Notes under the pieces: model-generated
Told to the model about the DNA's origin: nothing
The model's input: the letters and a program-made list of their open reading frames with translations, nothing else
Database searches by the model: none
Part shown: positions 45,846-54,317 of the stretch, one piece after another
How positions within the stretch are numbered: the stretch's first letter is position 1
How the letters are laid out: the number at the start of each line of letters is the position of its first letter
Source of the DNA: Flavobacterium foetidum
Lineage (GTDB): Bacteria > Bacteroidota > Bacteroidia > Flavobacteriales > Flavobacteriaceae
DNA: 64,000 nucleotides
Reading direction: 5' to 3'
Assembly: GCF_004634245.1 (NCBI RefSeq)
Contig: NZ_SJTF01000004.1
Coordinates: 186,001-250,000, forward strand
Position numbers and translations under genes: made by a program

Positions 45846-47090
45846 ATGTTTAAAGCCTTAAAATCTAAAAATTTCAAGTTGTTTTTTTACGGACAATCTG
45901 TTTCGGTTATAGGAACTTGGATGCAGAAAACCGCTGTAAGCTGGATGGTTTACAGCATAACAGGCTCTGTCTTTTTATTAGGATTAGCCACTTTTTTAAG
46001 TATGATTCCGTCTTTGTTTCTAGCTCCTCTAGCAGGAAGCATCATCGGGCGTTACGATCGTCATCGTGCCATGATTGTACTGCAGTCTCTGGCAATGCTT
46101 CAGGCCGGGAGTTTGGCTTTGCTGATTTATCTCAAAATATACAATATCAATTTTATTTTGGCTTTAAGCCTTATTCAGGGAATTATCAATGCATTTGATA
46201 TGACTTGCAGACAAACCATGATGATTGATATAGTCGACAACAAAGAAGATCTTCCAAATGCTGTTGCGCTGAATTCGACTCTTACTAATTTTGCCCGTAT
46301 AGCTGGTCCTGCTCTTGCCGGAATCATACTGCATCAATACGGTGAAGATATTTGTTTTATCGGAAACTTCATAAGTTACATTCCCGTTTTGATTTCGTTG
46401 TTTATGATGAAGATCACACCGCATATAAAAGCTGAAAGCAAACTGAAAATGCTCGATGATCTTGCAGAAGGTTTTGATTATGTCAAAAAAGAGACCGAAA
46501 TGGCACGGATGCTTTTAATGCTTATGTGCAGCAGTTTGTTTGTTATTTCATTTAATACCTTGATGCCCGTTTTTGCAAAAGATATTTTCAGCGGAAATGC
46601 CGAAACTTTCAGCTGGTTTGAAAGTGCTGCGGGAATCGGTTCTATTGCTGCCGCGATTTATGCTGCCAATCTGAAATCGGCTGAAAACATGGATAAATTA
46701 ATGCTTTCTGCGACCTTGCTTTTAGGTTTCAGCATTATAATTCTAGCCGTTTCTAACAGTATTACCATAGCCTTGATCTGCATGACATTAAGCGGCATCG
46801 GAATGATGGGACAGACCTCATCAATTAATATCTATATCCAAACCAAAAGCACTGTCAAGATGCGCTCAAGAAGCATCAGCTATTATATGATGGCCTATCA
46901 GGGAATGGTTCCTGTAGGAAGTCTTATTATTGGGTATGTTTCGCATTCTCTTGGCGTTAGAACTACTGTTGCGATTCAAGGTGTCATCTGTCTTCTTTCT
47001 GTGATTGTTTATGTACATTATAAAAAACATAAATCAACGGATGAAGATTTGGAAACTTGTCCGGTTCCATATCAAAATTCCAAAAATTAA
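45846..47090 (+). CDS. MFS transporter, EntS/MFS_3-like
   Basis: 414 residues with about twelve membrane segments. The N-terminus NFKLFFYGQSVSVIGTWMQK is typical of the MFS_3 (enterobactin-exporter-like) family, and GRYDRHRAMIVLQ is the loop 2-3 motif A equivalent. Proton-driven export of a small molecule is expected. Divergent from the LysR gene. Downstream there is only a repeat element. Confidence 0.9.
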   Translation: MFKALKSKNFKLFFYGQSVSVIGTWMQKTAVSWMVYSITGSVFLLGLATFLSMIPSLFLAPLAGSIIGRYDRHRAMIVLQSLAMLQAGSLALLIYLKIYNINFILALSLIQGIINAFDMTCRQTMMIDIVDNKEDLPNAVALNSTLTNFARIAGPALAGIILHQYGEDICFIGNFISYIPVLISLFMMKITPHIKAESKLKMLDDLAEGFDYVKKETEMARMLLMLMCSSLFVISFNTLMPVFAKDIFSGNAETFSWFESAAGIGSIAAAIYAANLKSAENMDKLMLSATLLLGFSIIILAVSNSITIALICMTLSGIGMMGQTSSINIYIQTKSTVKMRSRSISYYMMAYQGMVPVGSLIIGYVSHSLGVRTTVAIQGVICLLSVIVYVHYKKHKSTDEDLETCPVPYQNSKN

Positions 47091-47116
47091 ATTCCAAATT
47101 CCAATTATCCAGCAAT

Positions 47117-47248
47117 TTTGTCATTTCGAGGAACGAGACTCGAGCGATAGCGAATAGGCGAAGCAAATCACACAAGTAACTCCGTTCCAATAGTTGCCAA
47201 TCTTTGCGGAGCTCTTCGCGAAGATTTCTCGTTCCTCGAAATGACAAA
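47117..47248. repeat. Dispersed palindromic element, second copy
   Basis: Perfect 22-bp inverted ends (47117-47138 and 47227-47248) enclosing the CGAGCGATAGCGAA core at 47141. Same family as 9789-9923. The rest of the gap 47091-47342 holds AT-rich CCAAATTCC/GGAATTTGG words that can pair. No gene. Confidence 0.8.
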
Positions 47249-47342
47249 CTGTAGCCATTAAAAGAAATTTTCAACAAAAAAAAAACCAAATTCCAAAACT
47301 AAAGTATGGAATTTGGGATTTTAAATATTTGGAATTTTGAAA

Positions 47343-48371
47343 CTATGAAATCTCTCCTCTTAATGCAGTTTCAAAAACATCTTTAAACTCATTTTGCGGA
47401 ATCTTATGCCCTAACAGATACATTAATTTTGTAATCGCTGCTTCGGTTGTAATATCTTTTCCAGAAATAACACCCAAAGATTTTAAGGCTGTACTGGTTT
47501 CGTATTGCCCCATGTTGACGCTTCCTCCTGAGCATTGGGTTACATTTACGATATGCATTCCAGATTTGATGGCTTTTTCGATTAAATTTAAAAACCAATC
47601 TTCGGTTGGTGCATTTCCTGAGCCGTAGGTTTCTAGAATAATTCCTCTTAAGCCTTTAGTCGCGAGGATTGAAGCCAAAACGATTTCGCTCATTCCAGGA
47701 AACATTTTTATGATGGCAACATGATTGTCTAAGTTTTTGTGAACAATCAGTTTTGCATCTTTATTTATGGGAAGAAATAAATGTTTGTTCAACTTTAAAT
47801 GAACGCCAGATTCTACCAATTCTGGATAATTGGGTGCAGTAAACGCCCTGAAATGCTCTGCATTTACCTTTGAAGTTCTGTTTCCACGATACAATTTGTA
47901 TTCAAAATACAAGCATACTTCTGTGATTACTGGCTTTCCATTTTCTTGAAGCGACGCAATCTGAATCGCTGTAATGAGGTTTTCTTTGGCATCGGTACGC
48001 AAATCTCCAATTGGCAATTGCGAACCTGTAAATACTACTGGTTTTGCTAAATTCTCCAACATAAAACTCAATGCCGAAGCCGAATACGACATGGTATCTG
48101 ATCCGTGAAGCACTACAAATCCGTCATAAGTAGCATAACTATCCTCGATAATTGTGGCAATCTTCGTCCACATTTCCGGATTCATATTTGAAGAATCAAT
48201 TGGATGTTCGAATGAAATAGATTCGATTTCGCAGTCCAATTGCTTGATTTCGGGAATTTTCTGAATCAATTTCCCAAAATTGAATGCCTTAAGCGCTCCG
48301 GTCTCAAAGTCTTTGCTCATACCGATGGTGCCTCCGGTATAAATCAGCAGTATTTTTGCTTTAGATGACAT
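47343..48371 (-). CDS. ansA: Type I L-asparaginase
   Basis: 342 residues. It hydrolyses asparagine to aspartate and ammonia. Active-site motifs: ILLIYTGGTIGM (first catalytic Thr) and VLHGSDTMSYSASAL (second Thr and Asp), followed by VVFTGSQLPIGDLRTDAKEN. No signal peptide, so the cytoplasmic (type I) form. Its start overlaps the end of the upstream acyltransferase gene by 11 bp, indicating co-transcription and translational coupling. Confidence 0.94.
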   Translation of the reverse strand: MSSKAKILLIYTGGTIGMSKDFETGALKAFNFGKLIQKIPEIKQLDCEIESISFEHPIDSSNMNPEMWTKIATIIEDSYATYDGFVVLHGSDTMSYSASALSFMLENLAKPVVFTGSQLPIGDLRTDAKENLITAIQIASLQENGKPVITEVCLYFEYKLYRGNRTSKVNAEHFRAFTAPNYPELVESGVHLKLNKHLFLPINKDAKLIVHKNLDNHVAIIKMFPGMSEIVLASILATKGLRGIILETYGSGNAPTEDWFLNLIEKAIKSGMHIVNVTQCSGGSVNMGQYETSTALKSLGVISGKDITTEAAITKLMYLLGHKIPQNEFKDVFETALRGEIS

Positions 48372-49497
48372 CTTGGTATTTTAATTTATTGACAACCGGA
48401 TTGGCATACATTGCCAAAAATCCTTGTCTGGTAACAGGATTATCACTTCCGATACGCATTTCTAAACGACGTTCAAAAAGCTGTTTTTCGCTTTCTTTGT
48501 ATTTATCAGCAAATCGGTCTGTTTCGTTCAAAATATCGTACGCAATAAAATTAGTCGGCCATAACTGGTAATTTTTCAGAATAACATCATCAATAGTTTG
48601 TGCCAATGCCAAAACCTGCTTGTTTGCATTATCGTTTTCAGCCACAATCTGGTCGATTTCGGCATCTAAAACATCTCCAACAGAAATATGGATTCGTTTC
48701 TTAGTTCCCATGATACCGCTGATGATATTCATGAAATCTTCGTTTTTATCTTTTACATACACTTCGTTGTTGGCTTCTGCCATCAATTGAGGCATTTTCA
48801 ACACATCAGTCGGATCGTATTCGTATGAAATAGAAACTGGAACAACTTTTAATTTCTTAAAATAATCCATTAAGTTTTCTTCATCAGAAGCCATCCCGAT
48901 CATTTTTAAAACACCAGGATTGGTTTCGTCATTTCCGTCTTTGGTTCTTCCTTCTTTCTGAGCAATCCAAACCGAACGATTTTCGCGCAGCAGCAATTGT
49001 CCCATATATTCTGATAGCAGTTTAGAGCTCTGCAGCATTTCTCGAGGAGACAAACCTCTTAAAACCAAAAAGTTTCGGTTTAATTTTGCTAAAGTTGCTA
49101 GAAAAGCTTTTTTGACCAAATTATCTCCAATCGCAGATGCAGTCATAACCAAACCATGCTCGAACAAACAGACATTCAGCAAAGTCGTATCTAAAAGAAT
49201 ATCCCTGTGATTAGAAATAAACAAATAAGAAGTGTTTTTTTCTAGTTTCTCAAAGCCAGAAGTTGTCAAGCCTTCAGAACTTTTTTCGAGAACTTTTTGT
49301 ATGGTATTATAAATAAAGTTGCATTGAAAATCACGAATTGAATGTGTTTTCTTCAGTTGCTCTTTCCAAACCTCATCTTTTACATCCGGAAAAGTAAAGT
49401 TCATCATGGTTTTCATCATAGGATGATTGACCACCGCATGAAGTGCTTCATTTATTTCGGAATCATAAAACGGTCGAATGGCATCAAATTTCTGCAT
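48361..49497 (-). CDS. PlsC-like glycerophosphate acyltransferase family protein
   Basis: 378 residues. The LPLAT motif region SNHRDILLDTTLLN (His and Asp near residues 95-101), followed by NFLVLRGLSPREMLQSS and WIAQKEGRTKDG, matches 1-acyl-sn-glycerol-3-phosphate acyltransferase-type enzymes of Bacteroidota. Membrane-associated phospholipid synthesis or remodelling is expected. It overlaps ansA by 11 bp and follows tatD by 64 bp; tatD-acyltransferase-ansA looks like one operon. Confidence 0.85.
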   Translation of the reverse strand: MQKFDAIRPFYDSEINEALHAVVNHPMMKTMMNFTFPDVKDEVWKEQLKKTHSIRDFQCNFIYNTIQKVLEKSSEGLTTSGFEKLEKNTSYLFISNHRDILLDTTLLNVCLFEHGLVMTASAIGDNLVKKAFLATLAKLNRNFLVLRGLSPREMLQSSKLLSEYMGQLLLRENRSVWIAQKEGRTKDGNDETNPGVLKMIGMASDEENLMDYFKKLKVVPVSISYEYDPTDVLKMPQLMAEANNEVYVKDKNEDFMNIISGIMGTKKRIHISVGDVLDAEIDQIVAENDNANKQVLALAQTIDDVILKNYQLWPTNFIAYDILNETDRFADKYKESEKQLFERRLEMRIGSDNPVTRQGFLAMYANPVVNKLKYQDVI

Positions 49498-49561
49498 TAT
49501 TTATAATTGTTTAAAGTGGGCAAAAGAACAAAAAAAAAATTAAAGTTTTGTAAGGCACAGG

Positions 49562-50341
49562 TTAAATCCCAAAAACGTCTTTTGAATTTTGCGTTGTTAT
49601 TGCTGCTATTTCTTCTTCTGAAACGCCATAAATCGCTGCCAGTTTTGCAATTACATTGACTAAGTAACTGCTTTCGTTTCTTTTTCCTCGGTACGGAATT
49701 GGAGCTAAATAAGGCGAATCTGTCTCAAGAACAATATGTCTTAAATCGATTTGATCTAAAAACTGATCAATTTTTCCGTTTTTGAAAGTTACAACACCAC
49801 CAATTCCTAATTTCATATTGTACGAAATTGCTTGCTGTGCTTGTATTAAAGTTCCGGAAAAACAATGAAAAATCCCAAATAAATCTTCAGATTTTTCTTC
49901 TTCAAGCACCTCGAAAATTTCATCAAAGGCTTCTCGGCAATGAATCACAATAGGTAAGTTGTATTGTTTTGCCAGCTGAATCTGTTTTTTAAAAGCAATC
50001 TGTTGTTCTTTTAAATGCGTTTTATCCCAATATAAATCGATTCCGATTTCACCAACAGCGCAGAACTTTCTTTTGGCTAATTCATTTTCAACATGCGCCA
50101 GCTCTTCTAGATAATTGTCTTTTACATAAGTAGGATGCAGTCCCATCATTAAGAATACATTTTCAGGATAACTCTTTTCCAACTCATACATAGACTGTGT
50201 TGCTGCAGCATCAATTGCAGGGATAAAAAATCGGGTAACTCCTGCGTTAATGGCACGCTGTATCATTTCATCACGATCCTGATCAAATTCTTCAGAATAC
50301 AAATGCGTGTGGGTATCGGTAATAATTGGTGTTGAATTCAA
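49562..50341 (-). CDS. tatD: TatD-family metal-dependent hydrolase
   Basis: 259 residues, typical TatD length. Metal ligands: DTHTHLYSE at the N-terminus, GEIGIDLYWD, HCREAFDE, HCFSGTL and ETDSPYLAPIPYRGKRNES. These enzymes act as DNA exonucleases or deacylases; the exact substrate is not defined by sequence. Cytoplasmic. First gene of the tatD-acyltransferase-ansA unit. Confidence 0.93.
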   Translation of the reverse strand: MNSTPIITDTHTHLYSEEFDQDRDEMIQRAINAGVTRFFIPAIDAAATQSMYELEKSYPENVFLMMGLHPTYVKDNYLEELAHVENELAKRKFCAVGEIGIDLYWDKTHLKEQQIAFKKQIQLAKQYNLPIVIHCREAFDEIFEVLEEEKSEDLFGIFHCFSGTLIQAQQAISYNMKLGIGGVVTFKNGKIDQFLDQIDLRHIVLETDSPYLAPIPYRGKRNESSYLVNVIAKLAAIYGVSEEEIAAITTQNSKDVFGI

Positions 50342-50471
50342 TGGTGTAAATTTAAAGCCGTCAAAATTACGACAATATTAAAAGAATACCAATTTTGTAG
50401 AGATTAGAGGACGTCGATAAAACGGATTTTTCTCTATTTTCATTTTCAGAAATGACGCTTAGAATGATAAA

Positions 50472-50507
50472 AACCTCTGTCAAAGTTTAAAAACTTTGAC
50501 AGAGGTT
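50472..50507. terminator. Long perfect hairpin upstream of tatD
   Basis: 17-bp arms AACCTCTGTCAAAGTTT (50472-50488) and its complement (50491-50507) with T-rich tails on both sides. It probably ended the decayed S41 gene on the minus strand. Confidence 0.75.
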
Positions 50508-50523
50508 GCTTTTTTTATCATCT

Positions 50524-50609
50524 TAAGGAACGAAGAATCTCAAAAGTTATATCGCAAAGAAAACCCCCATTTTTTCTAACGATCAACTAGTGTGATACTT
50601 CGTTCCTTA
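50524..50609. repeat. Inverted repeat TAAGGAACGAAG
   Basis: TAAGGAACGAAG (50524-50535) and CTTCGTTCCTTA (50598-50609) bound an 86-bp palindromic element similar in form to other flavobacterial GGAACGAAG repeats. It shows no homology to coding sequence. Confidence 0.65.
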
Positions 50610-50634
50610 GGACGACAAGTAGAAGTAATGAATA

Positions 50635-50850
50635 CTATTTACCCGTTTCAATAAATACTAAAGCACGGTCCAAAACTTCATCTCTTCCTTCCTGAATGCC
50701 TTTAATTGTTGGCTTTACTTCAATATCAGGAACTATGCCAATTCTTTGTGTTTCGCGTTTATCTGGATAATAAACGCCAATTCCTGTGTATCTAGTATGG
50801 AATGTTTTAAAATCTAGTTCAGTTACATTTCCGTCTGCACCGGCTGTGGC
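50635..50850 (-). pseudogene. C-terminal fragment of an S41-family peptidase
   Basis: An open frame of 71 codons ending in TAG (50635-50637) with no start and a TAG directly upstream (50851-50853). The translation includes GADGNVTELDFKTFHTRYTG and YPDKRETQRIGIVPDIEVKP, then GIQEGRDEVLDRALVFIE. This is the typical last segment of exported S41 (CtpA-like) peptidases. The catalytic Ser/Lys region is absent. The remainder of the gap 50342-51021 has repeats and hairpins only. A remnant of deletion or rearrangement. Confidence 0.75.
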
Positions 50851-50937
50851 CTACGTTCCGACTGCTAAAGCTGATTATCATAGTCCACATCTCTACTTTT
50901 TCAGTGATTGTTTTTGGGACAATTTCTTATAAAAGAA

Positions 50938-50971
50938 AATCGAATTTAGAATTAAAATTCCAAATTCGATT
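50938..50971 (-). terminator. Terminator of the sigma/anti-sigma unit
   Basis: An imperfect palindrome AATCGAATTT...AAATTCGATT (50938-50947 with 50962-50971) that continues inward. On the minus strand it is followed by a T-rich tract, 50 bp after the stop at 51022. Confidence 0.65.
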
Positions 50972-51021
50972 GAGGTTTCACGTAAAGGCAGCATTTTTTT
51001 TGCCGTTTTATGTTGTTTATG

Positions 51022-51747
51022 TTAATTTAACTCTTCTAGTAGCTGTTCTACTTGGTCATAATCTTCGTAATCCTGAGAAATAGTCTGCAAAATTTCTTCG
51101 CATTCTTTATATTTTCCTTGTTTTAATTTCGACAAAGCCCTATTCCATTTTGCTTTTTCCTTATAAACAGAATTTCCTGCTTCTAACTCTTTAAAAACAT
51201 TTTCTGCTTTTACATATTTATCTACCTGAAGTAACGAAACGCCGTAGAAATATTTAATTTCTTCTGAATTGTTTACTTTTAAAATAGCTTCAAAAAGCGG
51301 AACCGCCTTTGCATATCTTTTGCCATTAAAATTATCTTCGGCCTGTTTTAAGGTTTCTTCAGACACCCCTCTTTCTGTAAAATAAGCACTTTCTGGATGG
51401 TTGTAATCTTCAAAATTTGGATAATGTTTATAGTCAAAGAAAAACAATCCGAACATAATGGCTGCAGAAGCCGCTGCCGCAAAATACCACGGTCTCATAG
51501 AAACTATTTTTGGCTTCTTTTTCTGGAAATACTTGTCTGAAATTCGGGTCAGATTTTCAGTAAAGACTTCTCGCTCTTGTGCGATTCCAAATTTATTTTC
51601 CAATTGAAAATGCATTTCTTTGAAAGTTTCTAGTTCGGCTGCCAATTCTGGATTTTCGGCCAATTGTTTCTCAAAGCTGCTTTTTTCATCAACGGTCAGT
51701 TCGCCTTGAAGATATTGATCAAATAAGATATAGCGTTCTTCGTTCAT
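51022..51747 (-). CDS. Membrane anti-sigma-like protein with TPR
   Basis: 241 residues. The N-terminal cytoplasmic helical part (LFDQYLQGELTVDEKSSFEKQ) resembles anti-sigma/zinc-finger-less ASD regions of Bacteroidota. One membrane helix lies near residues 87-105 (WYFAAAASAAIMFGLFFF). The C-terminal half has TPR-like repeats (NGKRYAKAVPLFEAILKVN, KYVKAENVFKELEAGN, KYKECEEILQTISQ), predicted periplasmic. It begins 2 bp after the sigma factor stop. Inferred role: it holds the sigma factor inactive until a periplasmic signal is met. No metal-binding HxxxCxxC zinc motif is seen. Confidence 0.8.
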   Translation of the reverse strand: MNEERYILFDQYLQGELTVDEKSSFEKQLAENPELAAELETFKEMHFQLENKFGIAQEREVFTENLTRISDKYFQKKKPKIVSMRPWYFAAAASAAIMFGLFFFDYKHYPNFEDYNHPESAYFTERGVSEETLKQAEDNFNGKRYAKAVPLFEAILKVNNSEEIKYFYGVSLLQVDKYVKAENVFKELEAGNSVYKEKAKWNRALSKLKQGKYKECEEILQTISQDYEDYDQVEQLLEELN

Positions 51748-51749
51748 GA

Positions 51750-52334
51750 TTATTTGTTTTTTAATAAATTAAAATTTTTCGCTTCTTGAATCCACTGCGT
51801 CAATTGTCCTACACATAATGATTTCTTTTTTCGGACATAACCGTACGTAACATTCAGTTTTGCAGCCACCTCTTCCATCGTTTTTAGGCTGAAACTTAGC
51901 TTTAAAACTTCTTGACATTTTTCTCCGAGTTTCTGAAACATCGTATCAAAAAGTTGCTGCTTTTCATCAAATTCTTCTGTCTGGGCAATTAAGTCTTGTG
52001 CAGATTCATTAGTAGATACGACATGCTCATAAATTGTTACCCTTTGGTTTTCGGATTTCTTCAATTCATTGAGCCATCGCCTTTTGCACAATAAGAAAAA
52101 GTAAGCATCAAACGGACAAGTAAGCCTTAGCTTATTGGCTTTGGCTTGATTAAAAAGCAAAATCAATATTTCCTGAATCACATCTTGCGCCTGGTCCTTA
52201 TCGCCCGAGTTATTGGTAATGAACATACACACCTTGGGGGCGAACTTTTTGTATATCATTTCAATAATTACAGAATCATTGGCTGCAAGTCCGTCGATAT
52301 ATTTTTGGTCAGGATGAGTTTTGTTTTGATCCAT
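51750..52334 (-). CDS. ECF-type RNA polymerase sigma factor
   Basis: 194 residues. Sigma region 2 (IEMIYKKFAPKVCMFITNN, DQAQDVIQEILILLFNQ, DAYFFLLCKRRWLNELKK) and region 4 (QKLGEKCQEVLKLSFSLKT, MEEVAAKLNVTYGYVRKKK) are present; regions 1 and 3 are missing, as in ECF sigma factors. Co-encoded with the anti-sigma-like protein. A TATGTTTG -7 box (minus, 52419-52426) suggests vegetative transcription. Likely targets are the genes downstream of the GGGTAACAA-AATTG motifs at 52391-53093. Confidence 0.92.
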   Translation of the reverse strand: MDQNKTHPDQKYIDGLAANDSVIIEMIYKKFAPKVCMFITNNSGDKDQAQDVIQEILILLFNQAKANKLRLTCPFDAYFFLLCKRRWLNELKKSENQRVTIYEHVVSTNESAQDLIAQTEEFDEKQQLFDTMFQKLGEKCQEVLKLSFSLKTMEEVAAKLNVTYGYVRKKKSLCVGQLTQWIQEAKNFNLLKNK

Positions 52335-52390
52335 AAAAAAGGTTTTAACAGCTAATTTAAAAAAAGAATCTCAAAATTTTTTATAAAAAG

Positions 52391-52419
52391 GGGTAACAAA
52401 GTGGCACTTAATTGTATAC
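52391..52419 (+). promoter_or_regulatory. Candidate ECF promoter, copy 1
   Basis: GGGTAACAA (52391-52399) and AATTGTATAC (52410-52419) with 10 bp between, 45 nt upstream of the 52464 gene. The same bipartite motif occurs at 52996 and 53064. The GTAAC word fits the -35 of ECF promoters, which usually contains AAC. Confidence 0.55.
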
Positions 52420-52426
52420 AAACATA
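52419..52426 (-). promoter_or_regulatory. -7 box for the sigma factor gene
   Basis: The minus strand reads TATGTTTG, overlapping by one base the -10 end of the divergent ECF-like motif. Leader about 80 nt. Confidence 0.5.
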
Positions 52427-52463
52427 GAAAAGTCTTTTAAAAACCATTAAAAAATTAAAAGAA

Positions 52464-52763
52464 ATGGAAACCTATCAATTTACAAACCAAAGAAGCATGG
52501 CTCGTTTTTATGAGAGAATTGCCGCTAAAAAACGCAACGGTTTCGTTGTTACAGAATACAGCGAAAAACTGCCGTATGTAGTTTTATCTAAAGAAAAACA
52601 GACTGTAAACCATTCGCTGCATTTATTTATGAGCTGTATGACTTTGGGTTTATGGATTGTAATCTGGATTTTCCTCATTTTAAAATTTTCTAGAAAAAAA
52701 GACATTTTACTCGCTGTAGACGAAGACGGAAATCTTTTTGAAGATAAATGTCTTTCTGTTTAA
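52464..52763 (+). CDS. Small membrane protein, unknown function
   Basis: 99 residues. A basic N-terminus (RSMARFYERIAAKKRNG), then one long hydrophobic stretch (LFMSCMTLGLWIVIWIFLIL, residues about 52-72) and a charged C-terminus (EDGNLFEDKCLSV). No family recognised. Divergent from the sigma factor gene and 45 bp behind a GGGTAACAA-AATTG motif, so a likely member of the sigma factor's regulon. Confidence 0.65.
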   Translation: METYQFTNQRSMARFYERIAAKKRNGFVVTEYSEKLPYVVLSKEKQTVNHSLHLFMSCMTLGLWIVIWIFLILKFSRKKDILLAVDEDGNLFEDKCLSV

Positions 52764-52823
52764 ATAAAAAGACCGTCCGTTACTCGTACCAACTAGGAAT
52801 CAATTAAATAATCTGTCTAATCA

Positions 52824-52929
52824 GACGCGGATTAAAACGGATTTTTTTTCATTTATCAAATTAAAAAAATTAAGTAGTAAATCTGTGAAAATACGTGTTT
52901 TTACGAAGTAAATCTGTTTTATCCGTGTC
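52824..52929. repeat. Imperfect inverted repeat GGATTAAAACGGATTT
   Basis: Arms at 52824-52844 and 52910-52929 (the latter AAATCTGTTTTATCCGTGTC) pair with a few mismatches. A common style of flavobacterial intergenic repeat; a related AATCTGTGG pair occurs at about 56431-56535. Noncoding. Confidence 0.6.
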
Positions 52930-52995
52930 CTCTATATGCTTAGTCAATTATTCGTTCGTTAAGCAAATTGTCATTTAAAAAAAATCAAAAATATA

Positions 52996-53025
52996 GGGTA
53001 ACAATTTTTAATGCTAATTGATATA
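52996..53025 (+). promoter_or_regulatory. Candidate ECF promoter, copy 2
   Basis: GGGTAACAA (52996-53004), 11 bp, AATTGATATA (53016-53025). First of two tandem copies, 68 bp apart, upstream of the lipoprotein gene. Confidence 0.5.
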
Positions 53026-53063
53026 ACGGTGTAAAAGCATTTAAAAATATTTTTTGAAAACCA

Positions 53064-53093
53064 GGGTAACAAAATCAAACCCGAATTGATTTA
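53064..53093 (+). promoter_or_regulatory. Candidate ECF promoter, copy 3
   Basis: GGGTAACAA (53064-53072), 11 bp, AATTGATTTA (53084-53093), 68 nt upstream of the ATG at 53161. Confidence 0.55.
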
Positions 53094-53160
53094 ACTAAAA
53101 ATTAATTAACCAAATCTGAAAAACACTTGATAACATCAAGCCAGATTTATAAAACTAAAA

Positions 53161-54135
53161 ATGATGAAAACAAATTTTAAAAAAATCGGACTCTTATTAT
53201 TGGCCATTACAACTTTTGCAAGCTGCGACAACAGCGATGGTGACGATATCAAACTTTCGCCTCCAACAGCAGCTGCTTTTAAGAGCATCAGCGAAAAAGG
53301 AGTAAAAAGAAACACACAAAACTTTACTATAACTGCAGGAAATGGCGTTGTCAGCCTAACTTCTGCAAAAGGCGTAAAATTGTACATAAATGGCGACTGT
53401 TTAACCAAAAACGGAAATGCGGTAACGGGTCAGGTAAATATCGAATATATCGAACTTTTTGACAAAGGAAATATGCTGGTAACCAACAAACCAACGATAG
53501 GAATTACTGCTGACGGAAAGAAAAACCTGCTGATTTCGGGAGGAGAATTCTTCATCAAGGCAACTCAGGGGGGAGTCGAATTACAAACTACATGTCAAAT
53601 GAACATGATTGTTCCTACAGCTTTGACAGATGGTTATGATAACTTAATGACTTTATGGACTGGAGTTATTGATGAAGAGGGTGAATTGGCTTGGAAAGAT
53701 GCTCGTGGAGCCGACGGAAAAGGCGGTGTGCAAGGAGAAGGAAACAATTATTATGTAACATTCGGAAATTTTGGCTGGACTAATATCGATCGTTTTTACA
53801 GCGATCCACGACCTAAAACAACTATTCTGGTTGATGTTCCTGATGGTTACGATAACAAAAACAGCGCAGTTTACCTTTCTTATGACGGAGAAGGAACAAA
53901 TGCCCTTGCAAAATTAGACACTTATACGCCTCAAGGTCTTTTTAGCGAACACTACGGACAAATTCCGATTGGTCTTGCTTGCCACATCATTTTCGTAACA
54001 GAGGACAACGGAAACTGGCGTTATGCAATAAAAGGAGTAACCACAACTGCCAATGCTGTTTATACCTTTAATCTATCCGAAACAACAGTCGGTACAGAAG
54101 CCCAACTGGTTGCTGCAATCAATGCTATTCAGTAA
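53161..54135 (+). CDS. Predicted surface lipoprotein, unknown function
   Basis: 324 residues. Lipoprotein signal MMKTNFKKIGLLLLAITTFASC with lipid-modified Cys at residue 22, followed by DNSDGDD; acidic residues after the Cys resemble the export signal that sends lipoproteins to the cell surface in this phylum. The mature part is beta-rich with no known enzyme motif (GVKLYINGDCLTKNGNAVTG, VNIEYIELFDKGNMLVTNKP). It stands after two ECF-like promoter motifs and before a PKD-barrel protein, and ends in a terminator. Confidence 0.75.
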   Translation: MMKTNFKKIGLLLLAITTFASCDNSDGDDIKLSPPTAAAFKSISEKGVKRNTQNFTITAGNGVVSLTSAKGVKLYINGDCLTKNGNAVTGQVNIEYIELFDKGNMLVTNKPTIGITADGKKNLLISGGEFFIKATQGGVELQTTCQMNMIVPTALTDGYDNLMTLWTGVIDEEGELAWKDARGADGKGGVQGEGNNYYVTFGNFGWTNIDRFYSDPRPKTTILVDVPDGYDNKNSAVYLSYDGEGTNALAKLDTYTPQGLFSEHYGQIPIGLACHIIFVTEDNGNWRYAIKGVTTTANAVYTFNLSETTVGTEAQLVAAINAIQ

Positions 54136-54155
54136 CTTACAAATGCTTTTTTAAG

Positions 54156-54187
54156 AAAAAGTGGTGATTTGCTCACCGCTTTTTTTT
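54156..54187 (+). terminator. Terminator after the lipoprotein gene
   Basis: AAAAAGTGGTGA (54156-54167) with TCACCGCTTTTT (54173-54184), 5-nt loop, one wobble, then T's. Between it and 54318 there is no promoter box that I can call. Confidence 0.8.
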
Positions 54188-54317
54188 ACATTTAATCCAG
54201 TTTTAAAAACATTTTAATGATTTTTAGAAGCTGACCCTGTTGTCTGTTGTATCTTTTCTAGCTAAAGAGCCAGAAAAAGTATGCCATTCCCATCAGGGCT
54301 AAAAAACACTTGCTGCT

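Noticed and set aside
46984..47289. 101-codon open frame on the minus strand
   Set aside because: It overlaps the end of the MFS gene and runs through the dispersed palindromic repeat (LLRLFAIARV is repeat-encoded, also seen before the CHAT gene). No protein-like pattern.
50846..50932. 28-codon plus-strand open frame next to the S41 fragment as a gene
   Set aside because: Too short and without a promoter; noted only as part of a likely rearrangement scar.
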